A stretch of 18,433 bases of DNA from an uncultured delta proteobacterium. GTDB lineage: Bacteria; Myxococcota_A; Polyangia; Polyangiales; Polyangiaceae. Shown here piece after piece: positions 1 to 6,434 of this stretch (positions are counted from its first letter, which is position 1; every line of letters starts with the position of its first letter). The translations under genes and the position numbers were made by a program. The DNA is taken from positions 1-18,433 of the forward strand of contig CAITLX010000066.1 of NCBI GenBank assembly GCA_903893335.1. Reading direction: 5' to 3'. The notes under the pieces are model-generated. The model was not told where the DNA came from. It made no database searches and saw nothing but the letters and a program-made list of their open reading frames with translations.

Positions 1-1561
1 CCGCCTCGGGCGCCTGCCGCGCCACGTCCGCCGGCGTCGGCTCGCGCGTCGCTCGCGGCGCGACGCCTGCCTGGTGCGCCCACGAGACGAGCCGCTCGAG
101 CAGGCGCCTGCGACGCGCGACGAGGCGCACGGTGAGCGCGCCGGGGCGCGGGAGGTCGAGCTCCAGCGTGTCGTGCCCCGAGGCCTCGAACCGCAGCCGT
201 GCGGGCCCCCGTGGCCACTGCCCGTCGAGCGCGAAGCGGCCGAGCGCGTCGGTGAAGGCCCGCGCGACGACGCCGTCACCGGTGAACGCGGGCACGACGA
301 TGCTGACCGACACGGCTCCGAGCCTCGCGCCGTCGTGGGCGTCGAGCACCTCGCCGGCGAACCCACGGCCAGGCGCGTCTCGTCGATCGACCGTCGGCGC
401 GTCGGGCAGGGGAGCGGAGGCGGTGCGACGACGGCGCAGCCGTCGCCACGCGTCGCGAAGCGCGCCGCGCGCGAGCCAGCCCGCGACGCCGAGCGCGCCG
501 AGCGCGAACGCGGTCGGGGCGACGAGGCTCGGCCCGAGCCTCCGCACGCGCACATGGGCCCCCTCTGCGCCCGCGTACCCAGCGTCGCGCGGGAGGTAGA
601 CGAGCGTCACGTCCACCTCGTCGCGGCCTCCCGCTGGCCAGGAGATGGGCACCCGCGCGACGCCGCGCTCGACCTCCGCGGCGCCGACGCCGACACCGTC
701 GATGCGGGCCTCGACGGTACCGCTCGCGACCTCCGCACCAGCCGCGTTCGCGCGCACCGTGACGGCGAGGTCCCCCGCGCGCCCCTCGACCGCGTCTCGC
801 GTCGCGACGAGCGTGACGCTCGCGCGTCCGACCACCTCGGCGTCGGCCTCGGCCGGTGCGCGCGACGCGTCGCCGGCGAACGCGGCGTGCACGCGCCTGG
901 CCCCCGGCGCGCCGAGGTCGCGCGCGCGCAGGGTGAAGCTCGCCTCGCCACGCGCGTCCGTGCGCTCGACGAGGGGAGGGGACGACGCGCCGACGGCGAG
1001 CGACACCGCGACGTCCGCCGCGGGCGCGTGCGCGACGTCCGTCGCGCGCACGGTCAGCGCGACGGCGCCTCCCTCCCAGGCGAAGACGCGCGGCCCCTCG
1101 ACGAACGCGAGCGTGAGCGCGGGGCGGCCCGCGTCGAACGCGACGGTGCGCGTCGCGGCGTCGAGCATCGGCGAGCCGCCCCACGCGAGGCGCAGCGTGC
1201 CCGCGGGCAAGGCGAGCGAGGCGCGCACGCAGAACGCGCCGGCGTCGTCGGTGTCCACCACGTACTCGTCCGGTCCCCAGCGCGGCTCGTGTCCCGGCGC
1301 CCCCTGCGCGCACGGGCGAGGCATCGGCAGCGCGAGCGGCGACGAGGCGCCCAGGGCCAGCAGCGCGACGGCCACGCGCGCGGCGGAGACCGGCGCCCCC
1401 GCGTCGTCGCGGAGCGTGCCCGACACGACGAGCTCGCCGCCTCGTGCCTCGACGCGCCCCTCGAACCGCGCCGCCCCGTGCACCCGCACCTGCACCGCGT
1501 CCGCGCGCGCTGCGGCGAGCGCCGTGGCCGCGAGGAGGAGCAGGGCCACCCGAGCGCGCAC
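1..1561 (-). CDS. Exported, membrane-anchored beta-domain protein (carboxypeptidase regulatory-like), partial
   Basis: Read on the minus strand from a GTG at 1561, the frame stays open for 520 codons to the left edge, so the C-terminus is missing. An in-frame TGA lies two codons upstream, so the GTG is the first possible start. The N-terminus (VRARVALLLLAATALAAARA) is a signal peptide. About 320 residues of Val/Ala/Thr-rich, beta-type sequence follow, with patterns such as DARGEASFTL typical of Ig-like or Big_1-like domains. A TM helix lies near residues 340-365 and is followed by an Arg-rich stretch. A second beta domain (about 395-470) with FTDALGRFALDG resembles the carboxypeptidase regulatory-like fold. 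The last visible residues (EPTPADVARQAPEA) recall the start of a DUF4129 domain, which is only a guess. Third codon positions are nearly all G or C. The function is unknown; a surface or envelope role is inferred from topology. Confidence 0.82.
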   Translation of the reverse strand, partial: MRARVALLLLAATALAAARADAVQVRVHGAARFEGRVEARGGELVVSGTLRDDAGAPVSAARVAVALLALGASSPLALPMPRPCAQGAPGHEPRWGPDEYVVDTDDAGAFCVRASLALPAGTLRLAWGGSPMLDAATRTVAFDAGRPALTLAFVEGPRVFAWEGGAVALTVRATDVAHAPAADVAVSLAVGASSPPLVERTDARGEASFTLRARDLGAPGARRVHAAFAGDASRAPAEADAEVVGRASVTLVATRDAVEGRAGDLAVTVRANAAGAEVASGTVEARIDGVGVGAAEVERGVARVPISWPAGGRDEVDVTLVYLPRDAGYAGAEGAHVRVRRLGPSLVAPTAFALGALGVAGWLARGALRDAWRRLRRRRTASAPLPDAPTVDRRDAPGRGFAGEVLDAHDGARLGAVSVSIVVPAFTGDGVVARAFTDALGRFALDGQWPRGPARLRFEASGHDTLELDLPRPGALTVRLVARRRRLLERLVSWAHQAGVAPRATREPTPADVARQAPEA

Positions 1562-1567
1562 TTTTCA

Positions 1568-1573
1568 ATGCTA
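1568..1573 (-). promoter_or_regulatory. Possible -10 element giving a leaderless transcript of the left-edge gene
   Basis: On the minus strand TAGCAT lies 6 nt before the GTG start. A -10 here would place the transcription start on or next to the G of the GTG, giving a leaderless mRNA. Eighteen bases further upstream is only a weak -35 (CTGGCG). No convincing Shine-Dalgarno sequence precedes the GTG. The same hexamer is the -10 of the promoter candidate at 4520-4549. Confidence 0.25.
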
Positions 1574-1657
1574 CGCCCGCGGAGATTTCCCGCCAGCGAC
1601 CGTAGAAGTGAGGCGAGGCGCCCCGTGACCGAGCTTCGTGGTACCCTTTCTGTCTCG

Positions 1658-2458
1658 ATGCTGAAGGCTGCGCGCGCCCCGTTCGTCGCCGTGCTGGCCG
1701 CCATGCTCGCGGCGAGCCCCTCGGCCCGCGCCGACGAGCGGCTCGAGTTCCTGGCCGACCAGCTGCGCAACGGCGCCGACTTCCGCGTCCGCACCCAGGC
1801 GGCGCTCGCGCTCGGCGCGACCGACGACGCGGGCGCCGTCCCCCTCCTCTGCGAGGGGCTCGACGACTCCAACGACACCGTCCGCAGCGCGTCCGCCGCC
1901 GGCCTCGGCAAGCTCGCCCGCCGCGAGGGGCTCGACTGCCTGCGCCACCACGCCAACGACGACAGCGCGTCGGTGAAGTCGGTCGTCGAGCGCGCCCTCA
2001 AGACGATCGAGGGGGGCGGCAGCGCGGCCGAGGTCGCGCCCAGCGCCTACGTCGCCATCGGCCCGACCACCGACAAGACGGGTCGCGCGGGCGACGGCGT
2101 CTCCAAGCTCGTGCGCTCCGCGGTCGAGGGCAAGCTCGGCGCGCTCGGCGGCTTCGCGCTCGCGCCCGAGGGCGAAGCCGCGGCCGCCGCGCGCCGCGTG
2201 CTCGCCAAGCGCAAGCTCAAGGGCTTCTTCCTGCAAACCAGCGTCGAGGCGCCCGTCTTCGACGGCGGAACGCTCAAGGTGCAGGTGCGCATGACGATGT
2301 GGACGTACCCGGGCAAGGCGCTGCAGGGCGAGTTCAGCCCCAGCGTCGCCATGCCGGGCGCGACGCAGGGCGACCCTCCCACCGAAGACCGCCTCATCCG
2401 CATGGCCGTCGAGCGCGCCGCGGAGAACTTCGCGCAGACCGCCCGCGCGAACAACTGA
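1658..2458 (+). CDS. Secreted HEAT-repeat protein
   Basis: This 266-aa protein has a signal peptide (MLKAARAPFVAVLAAMLA, cleavage expected after SARA near residue 24). Residues about 25-115 are HEAT/PBS-lyase-like helical repeats: VRTQAALALGATDDAGAVPL, then VRSASAAGLGKLARREGLDC, then VKSVVERALKTIE. After a GGGS linker comes a region of about 150 residues, beginning SAYVAIGPTTDKTG, with mixed alpha/beta character that I do not recognise. HEAT repeats usually serve as protein-binding scaffolds. The ATG at 1658 was chosen because it begins the signal peptide directly. An in-frame GTG at 1625 with a GAGG-like site upstream is an alternative that would add 11 residues. The gene diverges from the left-edge gene across 96 bp. 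Its role is unknown. Confidence 0.85.
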   Translation: MLKAARAPFVAVLAAMLAASPSARADERLEFLADQLRNGADFRVRTQAALALGATDDAGAVPLLCEGLDDSNDTVRSASAAGLGKLARREGLDCLRHHANDDSASVKSVVERALKTIEGGGSAAEVAPSAYVAIGPTTDKTGRAGDGVSKLVRSAVEGKLGALGGFALAPEGEAAAAARRVLAKRKLKGFFLQTSVEAPVFDGGTLKVQVRMTMWTYPGKALQGEFSPSVAMPGATQGDPPTEDRLIRMAVERAAENFAQTARANN

Positions 2459-2469
2459 GGCAACTTGCT

Positions 2470-2484
2470 CCACGCTGCGCGTGG
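2470..2484 (+). terminator. Weak hairpin after the HEAT-repeat gene
   Basis: The arms CCACGC and GCGTGG flank a 3-nt TGC loop, starting 12 nt after the stop codon. The pyrimidine-rich stretch GTTCTTTCC follows about 7 nt later. The stem is only 6 bp and the T tract is broken, so this is a weak candidate. Confidence 0.25.
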
Positions 2485-2532
2485 CGGCTACGTTCTTTCC
2501 AACTGCACCCGAGGTTCCGCGAGGACGACACC

Positions 2533-3312
2533 ATGGCCGACCCCCAGAAGCCGCAAGCATCGGGCCGTTACAACCGCAGCCTGAAGAACTACCTGCTCGA
2601 TGTGCACTTCCAGCTGAAGTACACGAGCTACCTCGTCGGCGTCGCGGTGGTGCTGTCGCTCGCGCTCGGCGGCCTGCTCTGGTCGGCCAGCCGCGAGGTC
2701 ATCGCGCAGAGCCAGAAGCTCGTGGCCCAGGGCCAGGAGATCGTCGCCCGCGGCCAGGAGGTCGTCCGCGAGAGCCAGAAGGTCAGCGCGGTCGTGAAGA
2801 TGAACATCGTGCGCGAGTACGGCGGCAACCCGGAGCTCGCCGCGGTCTTCGAGGAGGGCTCGCGCGCCCAGGACCGCCGGCTCGACGATCAGCAGGCGAA
2901 GCTCAAGTCCGACGCCATCGCGCTGGCCAAGCGCGCCGAGGACCTCCTCACCGAGCAGCGCCGCACCTTCGCCATCCTCGTCGTCGCGCTCTCGCTGCTG
3001 GTGCTCGGCGTGGGCATCGTCGGCATCATGGTCACGCACCGCATCGCGGGCCCCATCTTCAAGATGAAGCGCCTGCTCGGCAACGTCGGCGAGGGCAAGC
3101 TCACGCTGCGCGAGAAGCTGCGCAAGGGCGACGAGCTGCAGCACTTCTTCGACGCCTTCGAGAAGATGGTCACCAGCCTGCGCGCGCGGCAGGGCCACGA
3201 GATCGCCGAGCTCGATGCCGCGATCGCGGTGCTCGAGGCGCACGGCGCCGCGGCCGACCTCGAGGCGCTTCGCGCGCTCCGCCGCGACATGCAGGCGGCG
3301 CTCGACGCCTGA
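2533..3312 (+). CDS. Two-TM HAMP-domain protein without an output domain
   Basis: The 259-aa protein starts at ATG 2533, preceded by GAGGA at good spacing. TM1 is about residues 32-50 (SYLVGVAVVLSLALGGLLW). The periplasmic loop of about 95 residues opens with four heptads (residues 60-87) predicted to form a coiled coil. TM2 is about 146-167. A HAMP domain follows from about 168 to 218, with the family's Pro (P174 in RIAGPIF) and DEL near its second helix. The last 40 residues are helical and end the protein, so no histidine kinase, cyclase or methyl-accepting domain is present. HAMP domains pass conformational signals across the inner membrane. This one must act on a separate partner or be a structural membrane coiled coil. 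The open frame extends upstream to 2299, but that part overlaps the HEAT-repeat gene and is rejected. Confidence 0.9.
   Translation: MADPQKPQASGRYNRSLKNYLLDVHFQLKYTSYLVGVAVVLSLALGGLLWSASREVIAQSQKLVAQGQEIVARGQEVVRESQKVSAVVKMNIVREYGGNPELAAVFEEGSRAQDRRLDDQQAKLKSDAIALAKRAEDLLTEQRRTFAILVVALSLLVLGVGIVGIMVTHRIAGPIFKMKRLLGNVGEGKLTLREKLRKGDELQHFFDAFEKMVTSLRARQGHEIAELDAAIAVLEAHGAAADLEALRALRRDMQAALDA
2710..2793 (+). repeat. Four 21-bp repeats encoding coiled-coil heptads
   Basis: Four consecutive in-frame 21-bp units encode SQKLVAQ, GQEIVAR, GQEVVRE and SQKVSAV (residues 60-87 of the HAMP protein). The units are similar at DNA level (each contains GCCAG[AG]AG or GCCAGGAG), consistent with duplication of a heptad. 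The hydrophobic position recurs every seven residues immediately after TM1. Confidence 0.8.
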
Positions 3313-3326
3313 GCGCGCGCGCTCAG
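3309..3326. terminator. Perfect 18-bp palindrome spanning both convergent stop codons
   Basis: CTGAGCGCGCGCGCTCAG is its own reverse complement. It contains the TGA of the HAMP gene (3310-3312) and the TGA of the minus-strand yraN-like gene (complement of 3323-3325). It could act as a bidirectional hairpin terminator for the convergent pair, but there is no T tract on either side and no room for a large loop. The palindrome itself is certain; its function is inferred. Confidence 0.45.
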
Positions 3327-3712
3327 AACGCCGCGCGCACCCACTCGATCGCGGTCGCTCCCCCCTCGAACGAGACGGCCGCGACGTCGAAGCGCATCCG
3401 CTCGACCGAAGGGTCGCGCTCGAAGCGCGTGCGCCAGAGCGCCTCGCCGGCGCGCCGGACGCGGGCGATCTTGCGAGCGTCCACGCTCTCGAGCGCGGAG
3501 CAGAACGCGCCTGCCGACCGGGTGCGGACCTCGACCACGACGACGCTCTCGCCGTCGAGCGCGACCAGATCGAGCTCTCCACCGCCGACGCGCAGGTTGC
3601 GCTCGACCACCGTCCAGCCCTGTGCAGCCGCGAACTCGGCCGCCGCCTGCTCGGCGGCGCGCCCCCGGGCCGCCGCGGCGCGCTTGGGCGCGCGCGGCGA
3701 GACCGGTGTCAC
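3323..3712 (-). CDS. YraN family (UPF0102) nuclease-like protein
   Basis: This 129-aa protein has the usual YraN length and layout. The N-terminus has RGRAAEQAAAEFAAAQGWTV, where the family has G-x-x-(G/A)-E-x-x-A-x-x-(F/Y)-L. Then come N39-L40, the GGGELDLVALDGE block (E46, D48) and VVVVEVRTR (E61, R63). These match the RecB-like E/D...EVK nuclease core, with Arg in place of the usual Lys. Family members are predicted DNA endonuclease-fold proteins; the cellular role is not settled. The start is GTG 3712, 4 nt after the stop of the lipoprotein gene on the same strand, so the two are probably co-transcribed. The N-terminal 15 residues are basic and Ala-rich, a common extension in high-GC genomes. 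Confidence 0.88.
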   Translation of the reverse strand: MTPVSPRAPKRAAAARGRAAEQAAAEFAAAQGWTVVERNLRVGGGELDLVALDGESVVVVEVRTRSAGAFCSALESVDARKIARVRRAGEALWRTRFERDPSVERMRFDVAAVSFEGGATAIEWVRAAF

Positions 3713-3716
3713 CGAC

Positions 3717-4331
3717 TCACCAGCCGCTGCCGTCCTCGGAGCCGCAGTTGTTGCCGAGCTCGGAGCGGCACTCGGGCGCGCAGGTGCCCGGCGGCTGGAA
3801 CACGGTGCCGGCCTTCACGCAGTACGAGCCCGCGAGCTCCTTCGCGCCGAGGCCGATGTCCTTGAGCAGCGGCGTGCACTCGTAGCCGCTCGGGCAGTCG
3901 CAGTACTTCGAGTTGGGGTCGGGCCCGTCGCAGCGGCACGAGCAGTACACGGCGTCGCCCTTGGGGCGGTTCTGGCAGCCGCGCGGAACGGTGACCGAGG
4001 CGCCGACGAACGCGTCCGCGCTGCCGCCGGGGATGCGGCACTTGCGACCGTCCGCCGGGTCGGCGCCGCTCGTGTACGGGGCCTGTCCGTAGGGGCACGA
4101 CGTGCGGCCCTGGAAGTGGTTGACCAGGCAGAGGCGCGTCTCGCACTGGAACGAGCGGCTCTCGATGTTGACCTCGGTCTGCTTGTAGCCCGCGAACGTC
4201 GGCTGGTACTCGTCCTCCGGGATGCACGGATCACCCACGCCGCCGCTCTGGCAGCCGGTGCCGAGCGTGCCGAGCACGCCGCACGCCAACGTGAGAACGA
4301 CGGTTACGAGGCTGGACGTCCCACGGATCAT
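3717..4331 (-). CDS. Cysteine-rich lipoprotein, myxobacterial type
   Basis: The 204-aa protein starts at ATG 4331 (MIRGTSSLVTVVLTLACGVL), with GGAG about 10 nt upstream. The hydrophobic segment ends in LGTGC, so Cys27 is the likely lipid-modified residue; the lipobox is not canonical because Gly sits at -3. The mature part has about 16 more cysteines, including GDPC, SFQCETRLC, a YCSCRCDG cluster, KYCDCPSGYEC and CAPEC. Such density in an exported protein suggests many disulfides or a metal-free knotted fold, as in EGF-like modules. I recall similar hypothetical lipoproteins in Polyangia, but no function. It is the first gene of a two-gene unit with the yraN-like gene. Its promoter candidate lies about 66 nt upstream. 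Confidence 0.82.
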   Translation of the reverse strand: MIRGTSSLVTVVLTLACGVLGTLGTGCQSGGVGDPCIPEDEYQPTFAGYKQTEVNIESRSFQCETRLCLVNHFQGRTSCPYGQAPYTSGADPADGRKCRIPGGSADAFVGASVTVPRGCQNRPKGDAVYCSCRCDGPDPNSKYCDCPSGYECTPLLKDIGLGAKELAGSYCVKAGTVFQPPGTCAPECRSELGNNCGSEDGSGW

Positions 4332-4396
4332 GATCGCGGATCTCCGAGTCTGAACGGGCGGGAGGCCCGGACGCGAACGCCCGAGCGGGAGGCGCG

Positions 4397-4426
4397 ACGC
4401 TAGCCGACCGGCTCGCCCACCGTCAA
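4397..4426 (-). promoter_or_regulatory. Promoter candidate for the lipoprotein/yraN unit
   Basis: On the minus strand TTGACG (4426-4421) and TAGCGT (4402-4397) are separated by 18 bp. The -35 matches sigma-70 consensus at five of six bases; the -10 matches at three. Transcription would start near 4390, leaving a leader of about 60 nt before ATG 4331. Spacer length and hexamer form match the opposite-strand candidate at 4520-4549. Confidence 0.45.
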
Positions 4427-4519
4427 CCTCGTTCCACCCGCACCCCACCTGCGCGCCCCTTCGGTCGGGGGCGTCGGGCGCCGCCTCGCCCCCTCGGCGG
4501 GGTCGCTTGGCCGACGCCC

Positions 4520-4549
4520 TTGACAATGCGTGCCCGCCCTCACTAGCAT
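4520..4549 (+). promoter_or_regulatory. Promoter candidate for the TPR (Glt-like) operon
   Basis: TTGACA (4520-4525) is a perfect -35 consensus. TAGCAT (4544-4549) follows after 18 bp and matches TATAAT at four positions. Transcription would start near 4556, giving a leader of about 126 nt before ATG 4682. Such hexamers are rare by chance in this base composition. Confidence 0.55.
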
Positions 4550-4681
4550 CGCCCGGCTCGCGAACACTATCTAGCTGACTCCACTGTGTTTTTCGGTTTC
4601 GCGCGGGGCGCCACACGTCGCACGCACGGAGCCGAGGCCACCGTCACGCGCCCCACGCTCTGCCCGAACCGAGGATCCACG

Positions 4682-6430
4682 ATGCGTCAATCGCTCGCGC
4701 GTTTCTGCCTGTTGGCCTCCGCCCTGACCTTTGCCGGTGCGACGTTCACCGGAACGAGCACCGCGCAGACGCGCAAGAAGCCCGCCGCCGCGCAGACCGC
4801 GCAGCCGGCCGGCGCGCAGCCCGGCAAGCCCAAGCCGAAGGGTGGCGCGAAGCACCAGGACATCGAGCTCGACGACACGGGCTCCGCCAGCGCGGTCAGC
4901 GCCGGGCAGATGACGGAGGAGGCCGCGACGGCCAAGCGCCTCTTCGACAACGAGCGCTGGGCCGAGGCCGGCCTCGGCCTGTACCGCGTCTACAAGGGCG
5001 AGACGGGCGACGACGAGGGCAACAAGCAGATCGCGCAGTACCACCTCGCGATCGCGCTCTACCGCCTGAAGTTCTTCCAGGCCAGCTACGGCATCTTCTC
5101 GGAGATCGCCGACAAGCCGAGCCACCTCAAGTTCAACGAGACGCTGCTCTGGCTGTCCAAGCTCGCGACCCAGCTCCCCGAGCCCGCCGACATCGTCGAG
5201 CGCGTCGGCAAGTACAGCGCCGACGCCGTCGCGCGCTTCAAGAACCCGCAGCAGATCGACCTCTACTGGCAGCTCAACTACCTGCTCGGCCGCTACAAGT
5301 ACCGCAACCGCCAGTACGAAGAGGCCATTCAGCTGTTCGACAAGGTCGACGGCAAGAGCAAGTACCACGTGCAGGCCCAGTTCTTCTCGGGCATCTCGTA
5401 CGTGCAGCTGCGCAAGTCGGTGCCGGCCGTGCAGGCGTTCCAGCGCATCGTCGAGTCGATCGACGAGGGCACCGAGGGCGTCGAGGACGAGGCGCGCATG
5501 CGCGACCTCGCGTACCTCTCGATGGCGCGCACCTACTACTCGGCCAGCATCAAGCTCGACGAGAACAACACGCCGAGCATCGACGAGACGAAGCTCTCGG
5601 CGGCCGTGAAGTTCTGGAACAAGGTCGACGTCGGCAGCGAGTACTGGCTCGACGGCCTCTTCGAGGAGTCGTGGGCCTACTTCATGGCCGGCGACTACCC
5701 GCACGCCCTCGGCAACATCCACACGATCGGCGCGCCCTACTTCCCGAAGTCGTTCTACCCCGAGGCCGAGATCCTCAAGGCCGTCATCTACTTCGTCAAT
5801 TGCCAGTACGAGGACGCCACCACGGTCGTCGCGCGCTTCAAGTCGAAGTACGAGCCCATCAAGAAGGACCTCGAGGAGGTGCTCGCGCGCTTCCAGGGTG
5901 AGAACCAGGAAGAGCCCTTCTTCAAGTTCCTCAAGGAGGTGCGCGCCGGCACCGCCGACCTCAAGCCGACCATCCAGCCGATCGTCGACAACTCGCTCTC
6001 CGACCGCCAGTTGCTGCGCAACATCGAGTACGTCCGCGTGCTCGACGAGGAGGAGAAGCGCTTCCGCAAGGCTCCCCAGTCGTTCCAGAACTCGCCCCTC
6101 GGCGGCGACGTGAAGGACGCCCTGCAGCTCGCGCGCGACCTCGCGGTCCGCTCGGCCGGCACGCTCGCCCGCGAGCGCTACCAGCGCACGCTCGACGAGC
6201 TCAACGAGCACCTGCGCAACGGCGCGAAGATCCTCATCGACGTGACGGCGGCCGAGCGCAACCAGCTCGACGCGCAGATCGCGACCGGCCAGGTCTCCGA
6301 GGCCGAGTCGCGCGTGTACGGAGTGGTCAAGCCCGACGACGAGCACGCCCTGTGGCCGTTCGACGGTGAGTTCTGGCGCGACGAGCTCGGCTTCTATCGC
6401 CAGGTCGTCAGCTCGAAGTGTGGGAGGTAA
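4682..6430 (+). CDS. gltC: Periplasmic TPR protein, GltC-like
   Basis: The 582-aa protein starts at ATG 4682, preceded by GAGGA at 8-nt spacing. The signal peptide (MRQSLARFCLLASALTFAGA) is probably cut after Ala28 (STA-QT). A Lys/Ala/Pro/Gln-rich linker follows to about residue 60. The rest is helical, with TPR-like pairs: ATAKRLFDNERWAEAGLGLY near 80, LLGRYKYRNRQYEEAIQLFD near 200, FFSGISYVQLRKSVPAVQAF near 235, and SWAYFMAGDYPHALGNIHTI near 330. The C-terminal part (from about 450) is coiled-coil-like and ends in WRDELGFYRQVVSSKCGR. Size, export and tight linkage to the gltD-like gene (stop and next start 4 nt apart) suggest GltC, a periplasmic part of the Myxococcus Agl-Glt gliding machine. 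That name is inferred from architecture and context, not alignment. Confidence 0.85.
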   Translation: MRQSLARFCLLASALTFAGATFTGTSTAQTRKKPAAAQTAQPAGAQPGKPKPKGGAKHQDIELDDTGSASAVSAGQMTEEAATAKRLFDNERWAEAGLGLYRVYKGETGDDEGNKQIAQYHLAIALYRLKFFQASYGIFSEIADKPSHLKFNETLLWLSKLATQLPEPADIVERVGKYSADAVARFKNPQQIDLYWQLNYLLGRYKYRNRQYEEAIQLFDKVDGKSKYHVQAQFFSGISYVQLRKSVPAVQAFQRIVESIDEGTEGVEDEARMRDLAYLSMARTYYSASIKLDENNTPSIDETKLSAAVKFWNKVDVGSEYWLDGLFEESWAYFMAGDYPHALGNIHTIGAPYFPKSFYPEAEILKAVIYFVNCQYEDATTVVARFKSKYEPIKKDLEEVLARFQGENQEEPFFKFLKEVRAGTADLKPTIQPIVDNSLSDRQLLRNIEYVRVLDEEEKRFRKAPQSFQNSPLGGDVKDALQLARDLAVRSAGTLARERYQRTLDELNEHLRNGAKILIDVTAAERNQLDAQIATGQVSEAESRVYGVVKPDDEHALWPFDGEFWRDELGFYRQVVSSKCGR

Positions 6431-6434
6431 GTCG

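Larger units (their letters stand above)
4332..4681. other. Divergent intergenic region with two promoters
   Basis: These 350 bp separate the minus-strand lipoprotein from the plus-strand TPR operon. They hold two opposed promoter candidates, about 93 bp apart between their -35 elements. An unusually A/T-rich patch at 4563-4595 (ACACTATCTAGCTG and TGTTTTTCGGTT) lies in the early leader of the TPR operon. A GGGGCGC/GCGCCCC pair (4605-4611 and 4648-4654) could close a long-range stem in that leader. No convincing gene is seen; the open frames crossing it have atypical composition. Confidence 0.6.

Noticed and set aside
74..1657. Plus-strand open frame upstream of and in frame with the HEAT-repeat gene
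   Set aside because: Arg/Glu-rich nonsense composition antisense to the exported beta-domain gene; the true start is the signal peptide at 1658.
2465..2494. Possible promoter TTGCTC-18-TACGTT before the HAMP gene
   Set aside because: Only three matches in each hexamer; not better than chance.
6366..6434. Upstream in-frame extension of the GltD-like protein
   Set aside because: It overlaps the end of the preceding gene and would bury the signal peptide; ATG 6435 has a GGGAGG site.
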